From NCBI GenBank assembly GCA_014843695.1, contig CM026391.1:17399263-17463262 (forward strand): a stretch of DNA of 64,000 nucleotides. The letters are read 5' to 3'. The translations under genes and the position numbers were made by a program. Below, in pieces: positions 21,550-34,200 of this stretch. Position 1 is the stretch's first letter. Every line of letters begins with the position of its first letter. The notes under the pieces were generated by a model. It did no database searches and was not told the origin of the DNA. It saw only the letters and a list, made by a program, of their open reading frames with translations. The DNA is from Archivesica marissinica. Its lineage: Eukaryota; Mollusca; Bivalvia; Venerida; Vesicomyidae.

Positions 21550-21650
21550 AAGGTTCGAGTCTTGCTGGGAGTTGCCCCTATAAGGCTGGTTGGTGAGAGG
21601 TCAACTAGTTATGGTTGGCTATTAGCCTGGTATCTGGCTTATTGGATTGG

Positions 21651-21914
21651 ATTCGGGACATAATGATTCACACAACAAAACAAGTTTCATAAATCAGAAA
21701 TGGCTGCCCCTTTCAATTGTGCTGACACTCTTAATGTAGTCAAACTTTCTTGAAAGACCATTTCCAATTAGCCTGTATTAAGAGACCATTCCTACTTAGA
21801 GACCGCTTCTTGCCTTTCCATTTGGTGGTATTTTAATACATGTTTCACTGTGCTTATACTTGTTGGTTGTTTAAAGATGCCGGACATCTGTACAACAGTG
21901 TTGTCCCATTGTAG
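21651..21914. other. Intron end before e6
   Basis: About 260 bp with no recognised element. It has AGAGACC-type direct repeats (AAAGACCATTTCCAATTAG and AGAGACCATTCCTACTTAG near 21755-21800) and the acceptor CATTGTAG ending at 21914. Confidence 0.6.
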
Positions 21915-22049
21915 GAGCTGGCAAATGCTAAAGGCAACATCCTTGAGAACAAGGAGCTTCTGGACTCCCTGAACAAGACCAAGGCTAGCAGTATCACCAT
22001 AGCGGACTCCCTGGCAGAGTCAGTCAGGCTTCAAACCTCGCTAGATCAG
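21915..22049 (+). CDS. DYNC2H1: DYNC2H1 exon e6 (linker to AAA6)
   Basis: A 135-bp exon, phase 0/0, CATTGTAG|GAG to CAG|GTAATG. It encodes ELANAKGNILENKELLDSLN followed by KTKASSITIADSLAESVRLQ and TSLDQ. GNILEN..L..SLN.TKASS is a recognisable dynein signature (L..S.GNIL....LI..L...K), and LDQ joins ERNIYLPLAENGSALYF of e7. A short ghost of this exon lies in the next intron. The following intron is almost entirely the 82-bp array. Confidence 0.95.
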
Positions 22050-22065
22050 GTAATGTACTATTGTA

Positions 22066-22118
22066 GGCTATTATTGAGAACAAGGAGCTCTTGCATTCTC
22101 TATGTCGGGTAGAGATAA
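22066..22118 (+). pseudogene. Ghost fragment of exon e6
   Basis: TTGTAGGCTATTATTGAGAA then CAAGGAGCTCTTGCATTCTC lines up with the acceptor and inner part of e6 (ATTGTAG, then TTGAGAACAAGGAGCTTCTG), with the middle deleted. About 25 bases match closely. It lies 20 bp behind the e6 donor and has no coding value. It looks like a decayed tandem copy of the exon region. Confidence 0.65.
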
Positions 22119-22215
22119 CCAGCGCAGGCTCGGTAGGTTTCAAGTCTCTGTGAGGAAATATTTGTCGGATTAAGCGAAATGGTAGACTGTATAAATATTT
22201 AAGATCTCCTTATCG

Positions 22216-25200
22216 CAACGGAATATATCCCTGGCTGAGAATGGAAGTGCCCTGTACTGTGTGATCAGCCATCTTGTTTTGCTCTCTCTAGGAACGGAAT
22301 ATATCCCTGGCTGAGAATGGAAGTACCCTGTACTTTGTGATCAGCCATCTTGTTTTCCTCTCTCTAGGAACGGAATATATCCCTGGCTGAGAATGGAAGT
22401 ACCCTGTACTGTGTGATCAGCCATCTTGTTTTCCTCTCTCTAGGAACGGAATATATCCCTGGCTGAGAATGGAAGTACCCTGTACTTTGTGATCAGCCAT
22501 CTTGTTTTCCTCTCTCTAGGAACGGAATATATCCCTGGCTGAGAATGGAAGTACCCTGTACTTTGTGATCAGCCATCTTGTTTTCCTCTTTCTAGGAACG
22601 GAATATACCCCTGGCTGAGAATGGAAGTACCCTGTACTTTGTGATCAGCCATCTTGTTTTCCTCTTTCTAGGAACGGAATATATCCCTGGCTGAGAATGG
22701 AAGTACCCTGTACTGTGTGATCAGCCATCTTGTTTTCCTCTTTCTAGGAACGGAATATATACCTTCCCCTGGCTGAGAATGGAAGTACCCTGTACTGTGT
22801 GATCAGCCATCTTGTTTTCCTCTTTCTAGGAACGGAATATATACCTTCCCCTGGCTGAGAATGGAAGTACCCTGTACTGTGTGATCAGGAATATTGTTTT
22901 CCTCTTTCTAGGAACGGAATATATACCTTCCCCTGGCTGAGAATGGAAGTACTTTGTGATCAGCCATCTTGTTTTCCTCTTTCTAGGAACGGAATATATA
23001 CCTTCCCCTGGCTGAGAATGGAAGTACCCTGTACTGTGTGATCAGCCATCTTGTTTTCCTCTTTCTAGGAACGGAATATATACCTTCCCCTGGCTGAGAA
23101 TGGAAGTGCCCTGTACTGTGTGATCAGCGATCTTGTTTTGCTCTCTCTAGGAACGGAATATATACCTTCCCCTGGCTGAGAATGGAAGTACCCTGTACTG
23201 TGTGATCAGCGATCTTGTTTTGCTCTCTCTAGGAACGGAATATATACCTTCCCCTGGCTGAGAATGGAAGTACCCTGTACTGTGTGATCAGGAATATTGT
23301 TTTCCTCTTTCTAGGAACGGAATATATACCTTCCCCTGGCTGAGAATGGAAGTACCCTGTACTGTGTGATCAGGAATATTGTTTTCCTCTTTCTAGGAAT
23401 GGAATATATACCTTCCCCTGGCTGAGAATGGAAGTACCCTGTACTGTGTGATCAGGAATATTGTTTTCCTCTTTCTAGGAACGGAATATATACCTTCCCC
23501 TGGCTGAGAATGGAAGTGCCCTGTACTGTGTGATCAGCCATCTTGTTTTCCTCTTTCTAGGAACGGAATATATACCTTCCCCTGGCTGAGAATGGAAGTA
23601 CCCTGTACTGTGTGATCAGCGATCTTGTTTTGCTCTCTCTAGGAACGGAATATATACCTTCCCCTGGCTGAGAATGGAAGTACCCTGTACTGTGTGATCA
23701 GCGATCTTGTTTTGCTCTCTCTAGGAACGGAATATATACCTTCCCCTGGCTGAGAATGGAAGTACCCTGTACTGTGTGATCAGCGATCTTGTTTTGCTCT
23801 CTCTAGGAACGGAATATATACCTTCCCCTGGCTGAGAATGGAAGTACCCTGTACTGTGTGATCAGCGATCTTGTTTTGCTCTCTCTAGGAACGGAATATA
23901 TACCTTCCCCTGGCTGAGAATGGAAGTACCCTGTACTGTGTGATCAGCGATCTTGTTTTGCTCTCTCTAGGAACGGAATATATACCTTCCCCTGGCTGAG
24001 AATGGAAGTACCCTGTACTGTGTGATCAGGAATATTGTTTTCCTCTTTCTAGGAATGGAATATATACCTTCCCCTGGCTGAGAATGGAAGTACCCTGTAC
24101 TGTGTGATCAGGAATATTGTTTTCCTCTTTCTAGGAATGGAATATATACCTTCCCCTGGCTGAGAATGGAAGTGCCCTGTACTGTGTGATCAGGAATATT
24201 GTTTTCCTCTCTCTAGGAACGGAATATATACCTTTCCCTGGCTGAGAATGGAAGTACCCTGTACTTTGTGATCAGGAATATTGTTTTCCTCTTTCTAGGA
24301 ACGGAATATATACCTTCCCCTGGCTGAGAATGGAAGTGCCCTGTACTGTGTGATCAGCCATCTTGTTTTCCTCTTTCTAGGAACGGAATATATACCTTCC
24401 CCTGGCTGAGAATGGAAGTGCCCTGTACTGTGTGATCAGGAATATTGTTTTCCTCTTTCTAGGAACGGAATATATACCTTCCCCTGGCTGAGAATGGAAG
24501 TACCCTGTACTGTGTGATCAGGAATATTGTTTTCCTCTTTCTAGGAACGGAATATATACCTTCCCCTGGCTGAGAATGGAAGTACCCTGTACTGTGTGAT
24601 CAGCCATCTTGTTTTCCTCTTTCTAGGAACGGAATATATACCTTCCCCTGGCTGAGAATGGAAGTGCCCTGTACTGTGTGATCAGGAATATTGTTTTCCT
24701 CTCTCTAGGAACGGAATATATACCTTTCCCTGGCTGAGAATGGAAGTGCCCTGTACTGTGTGATCAGGAATATTGTTTTCCTCTCTCTAGGAACGGAATA
24801 TATACCTTTCCCTGGCTGAGAATGGAAGTACCCTGTACTGTGTGATCAGCGATCTTGTTTTGCTCCGTCTAGGAACGGAATATATACCTTCCCCTGGCTG
24901 AGAATGGAAGTACCCTGTACTGTGTGATCAGGAATATTGTTTTCCTCTCTCTAGGAACGGAATATATACCTTCCCCTGGCTGAGAATGGAAGTGCCCTGT
25001 ACTGTGTGATCAGCGATCTTGTTTTTCTCCTTCTAGGAACGGAATATATACCTTCCCCTGGCTGAGAATGGAAGTGCCCTGTACTGTGTGATCAGCCATC
25101 TTGTTTTTCTCCTTCTAGGAACGGAATATATACCTTCCCCTGGCTGAGAATGGAAGTGCCCTGTACTGTGTGATCAGCCATCTTGTTTTTCTCCTTCTAG

Positions 25201-28200
25201 GAACGGAATATATACCTTCCCCTGGCTGAGAATGGAAGTGCCCTGTACTGTGTGATCAGCCATCTTGTTTTTCTCCTTCTAGGAACGGAATATATACCTT
25301 CCCCTGGCTGAGAATGGAAGTGCCCTGTACTGTGTGATCAGCCATCTTGTTTTTCTCCTTCTAGGAACGGAATATATACCTTCCCCTGGCTGAGAATGGA
25401 AGTGCCCTGTACTGTGTGATCAGCAATATTGTTTTCCTCTCTCTAGGAACGGAATATATACCTTTCCCTGGCTGAGAATGGAAGTGCCCTGTACTGTGTG
25501 ATCAGGAATATTGTTTTCCTCTCTCTAGGAACGGAATATATACCTTCCCCTGGCTGAGAATGGAAGTGCCCTGTACTGTGTGATCAGCGATCTTGTTTTT
25601 CTCCTTCTAGGAACGGAATATATACCTTCCCCTGGCTGAGAATGGAAGTGCCCTGTACTGTGTGATCAGCCATCTTGTTTTTCTCCTTCTAGGAACGGAA
25701 TATATACCTTCCCCTGGCTGAGAATGGAAGTGCCCTGTACTGTGTGATCAGCGATCTTGTTTTTCTCCTTCTAGGAACGGAATATATACCTTCCCCTGGC
25801 TGAGAATGGAAGTGCCCTGTACTGTGTGATCAGCCATCTTGTTTTTCTCCTTCTAGGAACGGAATATATACCTTCCCCTGGCTGAGAATGGAAGTGCCCT
25901 GTACTGTGTGATCAGCCATCTTGTTTTTCTCCTTCTAGGAACGGAATATATACCTTCCCCTGGCTGAGAATGGAAGTGCCCTGTACTGTGTGATCAGCCA
26001 TCTTGTTTTTCTCCTTCTAGGAACGGAATATATACCTTCCCCTGGCTGAGAATGGAAGTGCCCTGTACTGTGTGATCAGCGATCTTGTTTTTCTCCTTCT
26101 AGGAACGGAATATATACCTTCCCCTGGCTGAGAATGGAAGTGCCCTGTACTGTGTGATCAGCCATCTTGTTTTTCTCCTAGGAACGGAATATATACCTTC
26201 CCCTGGCTGAGAATGGAAGTGCCCTGTACTGTGTGATCAGCGATCTTGTTTTTCTCCTTCTAGGAACGGAATATATACCTTCCCCTGGCTGAGAATGGAA
26301 GTGCCCTGTACTGTGTGATCAGCCATCTTGTTTTTCTCCTTCTAGGAACGGAATATATACCTTCCCCTGGCTGAGAATGGAAGTGCCCTGTACTGTGTGA
26401 TCAGCCATCTTGTTTTTCTCCTTCTAGGAACGGAATATATACCTTCCCCTGGCTGAGAATGGAAGTGCCCTGTACTGTGTGATCAGCGATCTTGTTTTTC
26501 TCCTTCTAGGAACGGAATATATACCTTCCCCTGGCTGAGAATGGAAGTGCCCTGTACTGTGTGATCAGCGATCTTGTTTTTCTCCTAGGAACGGAATATA
26601 TACCTTCCCCTGGCTGAGAATGGAAGTGCCCTGTACTGTGTGATCAGCGATCTTGTTTTTCTCCTTCTAGGAACGGAATATATACCTTCCCCTGGCTGAG
26701 AATGGAAGTGCCCTGTACTGTGTGATCAGCGATCTTGTTTTTCTCTTTCTAGGAACGGAATATATACCTTCCCCTGGCTGAGAATGGAAGTGCCCTGTAC
26801 TGTGTGATCAGCGATCTTGTTTTTCTCCTTCTAGGAACGGAATATATACCTTCCCCTGGCTGAGAATGGAAGTGCCCTGTACTGTGTGATCAGCGATCTT
26901 GTTTTCCTCTCTCTAGGAACGGAATATATACCTTCCCCTGGCTGAGAATGGAAGTGCCCTGTACTGTGTGATCAGCGATCTTGTTTTTCTCCTTCTAGGA
27001 ACGGAATATATACCTTCCCCTGGCTGAGAATGGAAGTGCCCTGTACTGTGTGATCAGCGATCTTGTTTTTCTCTCTCTAGGAACGGAATATATACCTTCC
27101 CCTGGCTGAGAATGGAAGTGCCCTGTACTGTGTGATCAGCGATCTTGTTTTTCTCCTTCTAGGAACGGAATATATACCTTCCCCTGGCTGAGAATGGAAG
27201 TGCCCTGTACTGTGTGATCAGCGATCTTGTTTTTCTCCTTCTAGGAACGGAATATATACCTTCCCCTGGCTGAGAATGGAAGTGCCCTGTACTTTGTGAT
27301 CAGCGATCTTGTTTTTCTCCTTCTAGGAACGGAATATATACCTTCCCCTGGCTGAGAATGGAAGTGCCCTGTACTTTGTGATCAGCGATCTTGTTTTTCT
27401 CCTTCTAGGAACGGAATATATACCTTCCCCTGGCTGAGAATGGAAGTGCCCTGTACTGTGTGATCAGCGATCTTGTTTTTCTCCTTCTAGGAACGGAATA
27501 TATACCTTCCCCTGGCTGAGAATGGAAGTGCCCTGTACTGTGTGATCAGCGATCTTGTTTTTCTCCTTCTAGGAACGGAATATATACCTTCCCCTGGCTG
27601 AGAATGGAAGTGCCCTGTACTGTGTGATCAGCGATCTTGTTTTCCTCTCTCTAGGAACGGAATATATACCTTCCCCTGGCTGAGAATGGAAGTGCCCTGT
27701 ACTGTGTGATCAGCCGATCTTGTTTTTCTCCTTCTAGGAACGGAATATATACCTTCCCCTGGCTGAGAATGGAAGTGCCCTGTACTGTGTGATCAGCGAT
27801 CTTGTTTTTCTCCTTCTAGGAACGGAATATATACCTTCCCCTGGCTGAGAATGGAAGTGCCCTGTACTGTGTGATCAGCGATCTTGTTTTTCTCCTTCTA
27901 GGAACGGAATATATACCTTCCCCTGGCTGAGAATGGAAGTGCCCTGTACTGTGATCAGCGATCTTGTTTTTCTCCTTCTAGGAACGGAATATATACCTTC
28001 CCCTGGCTGAGAATGGAAGTGCCCTGTACTTTGTGATCAGCGATCTTGTTTTTCTCCTTCTAGGAACGGAATATATACCTTCCCCTGGCTGAGAATGGAA
28101 GTGCCCTGTACTGTGTGATCAGCGATCTTGTTTTTCTCCTTCTAGGAACGGAATATATACCTTCCCCTGGCTGAGAATGGAAGTGCCCTGTACTGTGTGA

Positions 28201-31200
28201 TCAGCGATCTTGTTTTTCTCCTTCTAGGAACGGAATATATACCTTCCCCTGGCTGAGAATGGAAGTGCCCTGTACTGTGTGATCAGCGATCTTGTTTTTC
28301 TCCTTCTAGGAACGGAATATATACCTTCCCCTGGCTGAGAATGGAAGTGCCCTGTACTGTGTGATCAGCGATCTTGTTTTCCTCTCTCTAGGAACGGAAT
28401 ATATACCTTCCCCTGGCTGAGAATGGAAGTGCCCTGTACTGTGTGATCAGCGATCTTGTTTTTCTCCTTCTAGGAACGGAATATATACCTTCCCCTGGCT
28501 GAGAATGGAAGTACCCTGTACTGTGTGATCAGCCATCTTGTTTTCCTCCTTCTAGGAACGGAATATATACCTTCCCCTGGCTGAGAATGGAAGTGCCCTG
28601 TACTTTGTGATCAGCGATCTTGTTTTTCTCCCTCTAGGAACAGAATATATACCTTCCCCTGGCTGAGAATGGAAGTACCCTGTACTTTGTGATCAGCGAT
28701 CTTGTTTTTCTCCCTCTAGGAACGGAATATATACCTTCCCCTGGCTGAGAATGGAAGTACCCTGTACTGTGTGATCAGCGATCTTGTTTTCCTCTTTCTA
28801 GGAACGGAATATATACCTTCCCCTGGCTGAGAATGGAAGTACCCTGTACTGTGTGATCAGGAATATTGTTTTCCTCTTTCTAGGAATGGAATATATACCT
28901 TCCCCTGGCTGAGAATGGAAGTACCCTGTACTGTGTGATCAGGAATATTGTTTTCCTCTTTCTAGGAACGGAATATATACCTTCCCCTGGCTGAGAATGG
29001 AAGTGCCCTGTACTGTGTGATCAGCCATCTTGTTTTCTCTTTCTAGGAACGGAATATATACCTTCCCCTGGCTGAGAATGGAAGTACCCTGTACTGTGTG
29101 ATCAGCGATCTTGTTTTCCTCTTTCTAGGAACGGAATATATACCTTCCCCTGGCTGAGAATGGAAGTGCCCTGTACTGTGTGATCAGCGATCTTGTTTTG
29201 CTCTCTCTAGGAACGGAATATATACCTTCCCCTGGCTGAGAATGGAAGTGCCCTGTACTGTGTGATCAGCGATCTTGTTTTGCTCTCTCTAGGAACGGAA
29301 TATATACCTTCCCCTGGCTGAGAATGGAAGTACCCTGTACTGTGTGATCAGCGATCTTGTTTTGCTCTCTCTAGGAACGGAATATATACCTTCCCCTGGC
29401 TGAGAATGGAAGTACCCTGTACTGTGTGATCAGCGATCTTGTTTTGCTCTCTCTAGGAACGGAATATATACCTTCCCCTGGCTGAGAATGGAAGTACCCT
29501 GTACTGTGTGATCAGGAATATTGTTTTCCTCTTTCTAGGAATGGAATATATACCTTCCCCTGGCTGAGAATGGAAGTACCCTGTACTGTGTGATCAGGAA
29601 TATTGTTTTCCTCTTTCTAGGAATGGATATATACCTTCCCCTGGCTGAGAATGGAAGTGCCCTGTACTGTGTGATCAGGAATATTGTTTTCCTCTCTCTA
29701 GGAACGGAATATACCTTTCCCTGGCTGAGAATGGAAGTACCCTGTACTTTGTGATCAGGAATATTGTTTTCCTCTTTCTAGGAACGGAATATATACCTTC
29801 CCCTGGCTGAGAATGGAAGTGCCCTGTACTGTGTGATCAGCCATCTTGTTTTCCTCTTTCTAGGAACGGAATATATACCTTCCCCTGGCTGAGAATGGAA
29901 GTGCCCTGTACTGTGTGATCAGGAATATTGTTTTCCTCTTTCTAGGAACGGAATATATACCTTCCCCTGGCTGAGAATGGAAGTACCCTGTACTGTGTGA
30001 TCAGGAATATTGTTTTCCTCTTTCTAGGAACGGAATATATACCTTCCCCTGGCTGAGAATGGAAGTACCCTGTACTGTGTGATCAGCCATCTTGTTTTCC
30101 TCTTTCTAGGAACGGAATATATACCTTCCCCTGGCTGAGAATGGAAGTGCCCTGTACTGTGTGATCAGGAATATTGTTTTCCTCTCTCTAGGAACGGAAT
30201 ATATACCTTTCCCTGGCTGAGAATGGAAGTGCCCTGTACTGTGTGATCAGGAATATTGTTTTCCTCTCTCTAGGAACGGAATATATACCTTTCCCTGGCT
30301 GAGAATGGAAGTACCCTGTACTGTGTGATCAGCGATCTTGTTTTGCTCCGTCTAGGAACGGAATATATACCTTCCCCTGGCTGAGAATGGAAGTACCCTG
30401 TACTGTGTGATCAGGAATATTGTTTTCCTCTCTCTAGGAACGGAATATATACCTTCCCCTGGCTGAGAATGGAAGTGCCCTGTACTGTGTGATCAGCGAT
30501 CTTGTTTTTCTCCTTCTAGGAACGGAATATATACCTTCCCCTGGCTGAGAATGGAAGTGCCCTGTACTGTGTGATCAGCCATCTTGTTTTTCTCCTTCTA
30601 GGAACGGAATATATACCTTCCCCTGGCTGAGAATGGAAGTGCCCTGTACTGTGTGATCAGCCATCTTGTTTTTCTCCTTCTAGGAACGGAATATATACCT
30701 TCCCCTGGCTGAGAATGGAAGTGCCCTGTACTGTGTGATCAGCCATCTTGTTTTTCTCCTTCTAGGAACGTAATATATACCTTCCCCTGGCTGAGAATGG
30801 AAGTGCCCTGTACTGTGTGATCAGCCATCTTGTTTTTCTCCTTCTAGGAACGGAATATATACCTTCCCCTGGCTGAGAATGGAAGTGCCCTGTACTGTGT
30901 GATCAGCGATCTTGTTTTTCTCCTTCTAGGAACGGAATATATACCTTCCCCTGGCTGAGAATGGAAGTGCCCTGTACTGTGTGATCAGCATCTTGTTTTT
31001 CTCCTTCTAGGACGGAATATATACCTTCCCCTGGCTGAGAATGGAAGTGCCCTGTACTGTGTGATCAGGAATATTGTTTTCCTCTCTCTAGGAACGGAAT
31101 ATATACCTTTCCCTGGCTGAGAATGGAAGTGCCCTGTACTGTGTGATCAGGAATATTGTTTTCCTCTCTCTAGGAACGGAATATATACCTTCCCCTGGCT

Positions 31201-34200
31201 GAGAATGGAAGTGCCCTGTACTGTGTAATCAGCGATCTTGTTTTTCTCCTTCTAGGAACGGAATATATACCTTCCCCTGGCTGAGAATGGAAGTGCCCTG
31301 TACTGTGTGATCAGCCATCTTGTTTTTCTCTCCTTCTAGGAACGGAATATATACCTTCCCCTGGCTGAGAATGGAAGTGCCCTGTACTGTGTGATCAGCC
31401 ATCTTGTTTTTCTCCTTCTAGGAACGGAATATATACCTTCCCCTGGCTGAGAATGGAAGTGCCCTGTACTGTGTGATCAGCCATCTTGTTTTTCTCCTTC
31501 TAGGAACGGAATATATACCTTCCCCTGGCTGAGAATGGAAGTGCCCTGTACTGTGTGATCAGCCATCTTGTTTTTCTCCTTCTAGGAACGGAATATATAC
31601 CTTCCCCTGGCTGAGAATGGAAGTGCCCTGTACTGTGTGATCAGCCATCTTGTTTTTCTCCTTCTAGGAACGGAATATATACCTTCCCCTGGCTGAGAAT
31701 GGAAGTGCCCTGTACTGTGTGATCAGCGATCTTGTTTTTCTCCTTCTAGGAACGGAATATATACCTTCCCCTGGCTGAGAATGGAAGTGCCCTGTACTGT
31801 GTGATCAGCCATCTTGTTTTTTCTCCTAGGAACGGATATATACATTCCCCTGGCTGAGAATGGAAGTGCCCTGTACTGTGTGATCGGCGATCTTGTTTTT
31901 CTCCTTCTAGGAACGAAATATATACCTTCCCCTGGCTGAGAATGGAAGTGCCCTGTACTGTGTGATCAGCCATCTTGTTTTTCTCTCTTCTAGGAACGGA
32001 ATATATACCTTCCCCTGGCTGAGAATGGAAGTGCCCTGTACTGTGTGATCAGCCATCTTGTTTTTCTCCTTCTAGGAACGGAATATATACCTTCCCCTGG
32101 CTGAGAATGGAAGTGCCCTGTACTGTGTGATCAGCGATCTTGTTTTTCTCCTTCTAGGAACGGAATATATACCTTCCCCTGGCTGAGAATGGAAGTGCCC
32201 TGTACTGTGTGACCATCTTGTTTTTCTCCTAGGACGGAATATATACATTCCCCTGGCTGAGAATGGAAGTGCCCTGTACTGTGTGATCGGCGATCTTGTT
32301 TTTCTCCTTCTAGGAACGAATATATACCTTCCCCTGGCTGAGAATGGAAGTGCCCTGTACTGTGTGATCAGCGATCTTGTTTTCTCCTTCTAGGAACGGA
32401 ATATATACCTTCCCCTGGCTGAGAATGGAAGTGCCCTGTACTGTGTGATCAGCGATCTTGTTTTTCTCCTTCTAGGAACGGAATATATACCTTCCCCTGG
32501 CTGAGAATGGAAGTGCCCTGTACTGTGTGATCAGCGATCTTGTTTTTCCTCCTTCTAGGAACGGAATATATACCTTCCCCTGGCTGAGAATGGAAGTGCC
32601 CTGTACTGTGTGATCAGCGATCTTGTTTTTCTCCTTCTAGGAACGGAATATATACCTTCCCCTGGCTGAGAATGGAAGTGCCCTGTACTGTGTGATCAGC
32701 CATCTTGTTTTTTTCTCCTTCTAGGACGGAATATATACCTTCCCCTGGCTGAGAATGGAAGTGCCCTGTACTGTGTGATCAGCGATCTTGTTTTTCTCCT
32801 TCTAGGAACGGAATATATACCTTCCCCTGGCTGAGAATGGAAGTGCCCTGTACTGTGTGATCAGCGATCTTGTTTTTCTCCTTCTAGGAACGGAATATAT
32901 ACCTTCCCCTGGCTGAGAATGGAAGTGCCCTGTACTTTTGTGATCAGCGATCTTGTTTTTCTCCCTTCTAGGAACAGAATATATACCTTCCCCTGGCTGA
33001 GAATGGAAGTGCCCTGTACTTTGTGATCAGCGATCTTGTTTTTCTCCTCTAGGAACGGAATATATACCTTCCCCTGGCTGAGAATGGAAGTGCCCTGTAC
33101 TGTGTGATCAGCGATCTTGTTTTTCTCCTTCTAGGAACGGAATATATACCTTCCCCTGGCTGAGAATGGAAGTGCCCTGTACTGTGTGATCAGCGATCTT
33201 GTTTTTCTCCTTCTAGGAACGGAATATATACCTTCCCCTGGCTGAGAATGGAAGTGCCCTGTACTGTGTGATCAGCGATCTTGTTTTCCTCCTTCTAGGA
33301 ACGGAATATATACCTTCCCCTGGCTGAGAATGGAAGTGCCCTGTACTGTGTGATCAGCGATCTTGTTTTCCTCCTCTCTAGGAACGGAATATATACCTTC
33401 CCCTGGCTGAGAATGGAAGTGCCCTGTACTGTGTGATCAGCCATCTTGTTTTTCTCCTTCTAGGAACGGAATATACTACCTCCCCTGGCTGAGAATGGAA
33501 GTGCCCTGTACTGTGTGATCAGCCATCTTGTTTTTTCTCCTTCTAGGAACGGAATATATACCTTCCCCTGGCTGAGAATGGAAGTGCCCTGTACTGTGTG
33601 ATCAGCCATCTTGTTTTTCTCCTTCTAGGAACGGAATATATACCTTCCCCTGGCTGAGAATGGAAGTGCCCTGTACTGTGTGATCAGCCATCTTGTTTTT
33701 CTCCTTCTAGGAACGGAATATATACCTTCCCCTGGCTGAGAATGGAAGTGCCCTGTACTGTGTGATCAGCCATCTTGTTTTTCTCCTTCTAGGAACGGAA
33801 TATATACCTTCCCCTGGCTGAGAATGGAAGTGCCCTGTACTGTGTGATCAGCGATCTTGTTTTTTCTCCTTTAGGAACGGAATATATACCTTCCCCTGGC
33901 TGAGAATGGAAGTGCCCTGTACTGTGTGATCAGCGATCTTGTTTTTCTCCTTCTAGGAACGGAATATATACCTTCCCCTGGCTGAGAATGGAAGTGCCCT
34001 GTACTGTGTGATCAGCGATCTTGTTTTTTCTCCTAGGAACGGAATATATACTTCCCCTGGCTGAGAATGAAGTGCCCTGTACTGTGTGATCGGCGATCTT
34101 GTTTTTCTCCTTCTAGGAACGAATATATACCTTCCCTGGCTGAGAATGGAAGTGCCCTGTACTGTGTGATCAGCGATCTTGTTTTTTCTCCTTCTAGGAA

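Larger units (their letters stand above)
20950..21650 (+). mobile_element. Three-level SINE nest
   Basis: The outer tRNA-like element starts with TTGCTCAGTGGTTAATACAT (about 20960) and stops at GGTCGAAGG (about 21007). It resumes with AAGGTTCGAGTCTTGCTGGG at about 21550, so its head is split between the D and T arms. Inside it lies an S1 SINE (21006-21549), and inside that an S5 SINE (21188-21461). The order of insertion is therefore outer, then S1, then S5. Confidence 0.8.
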
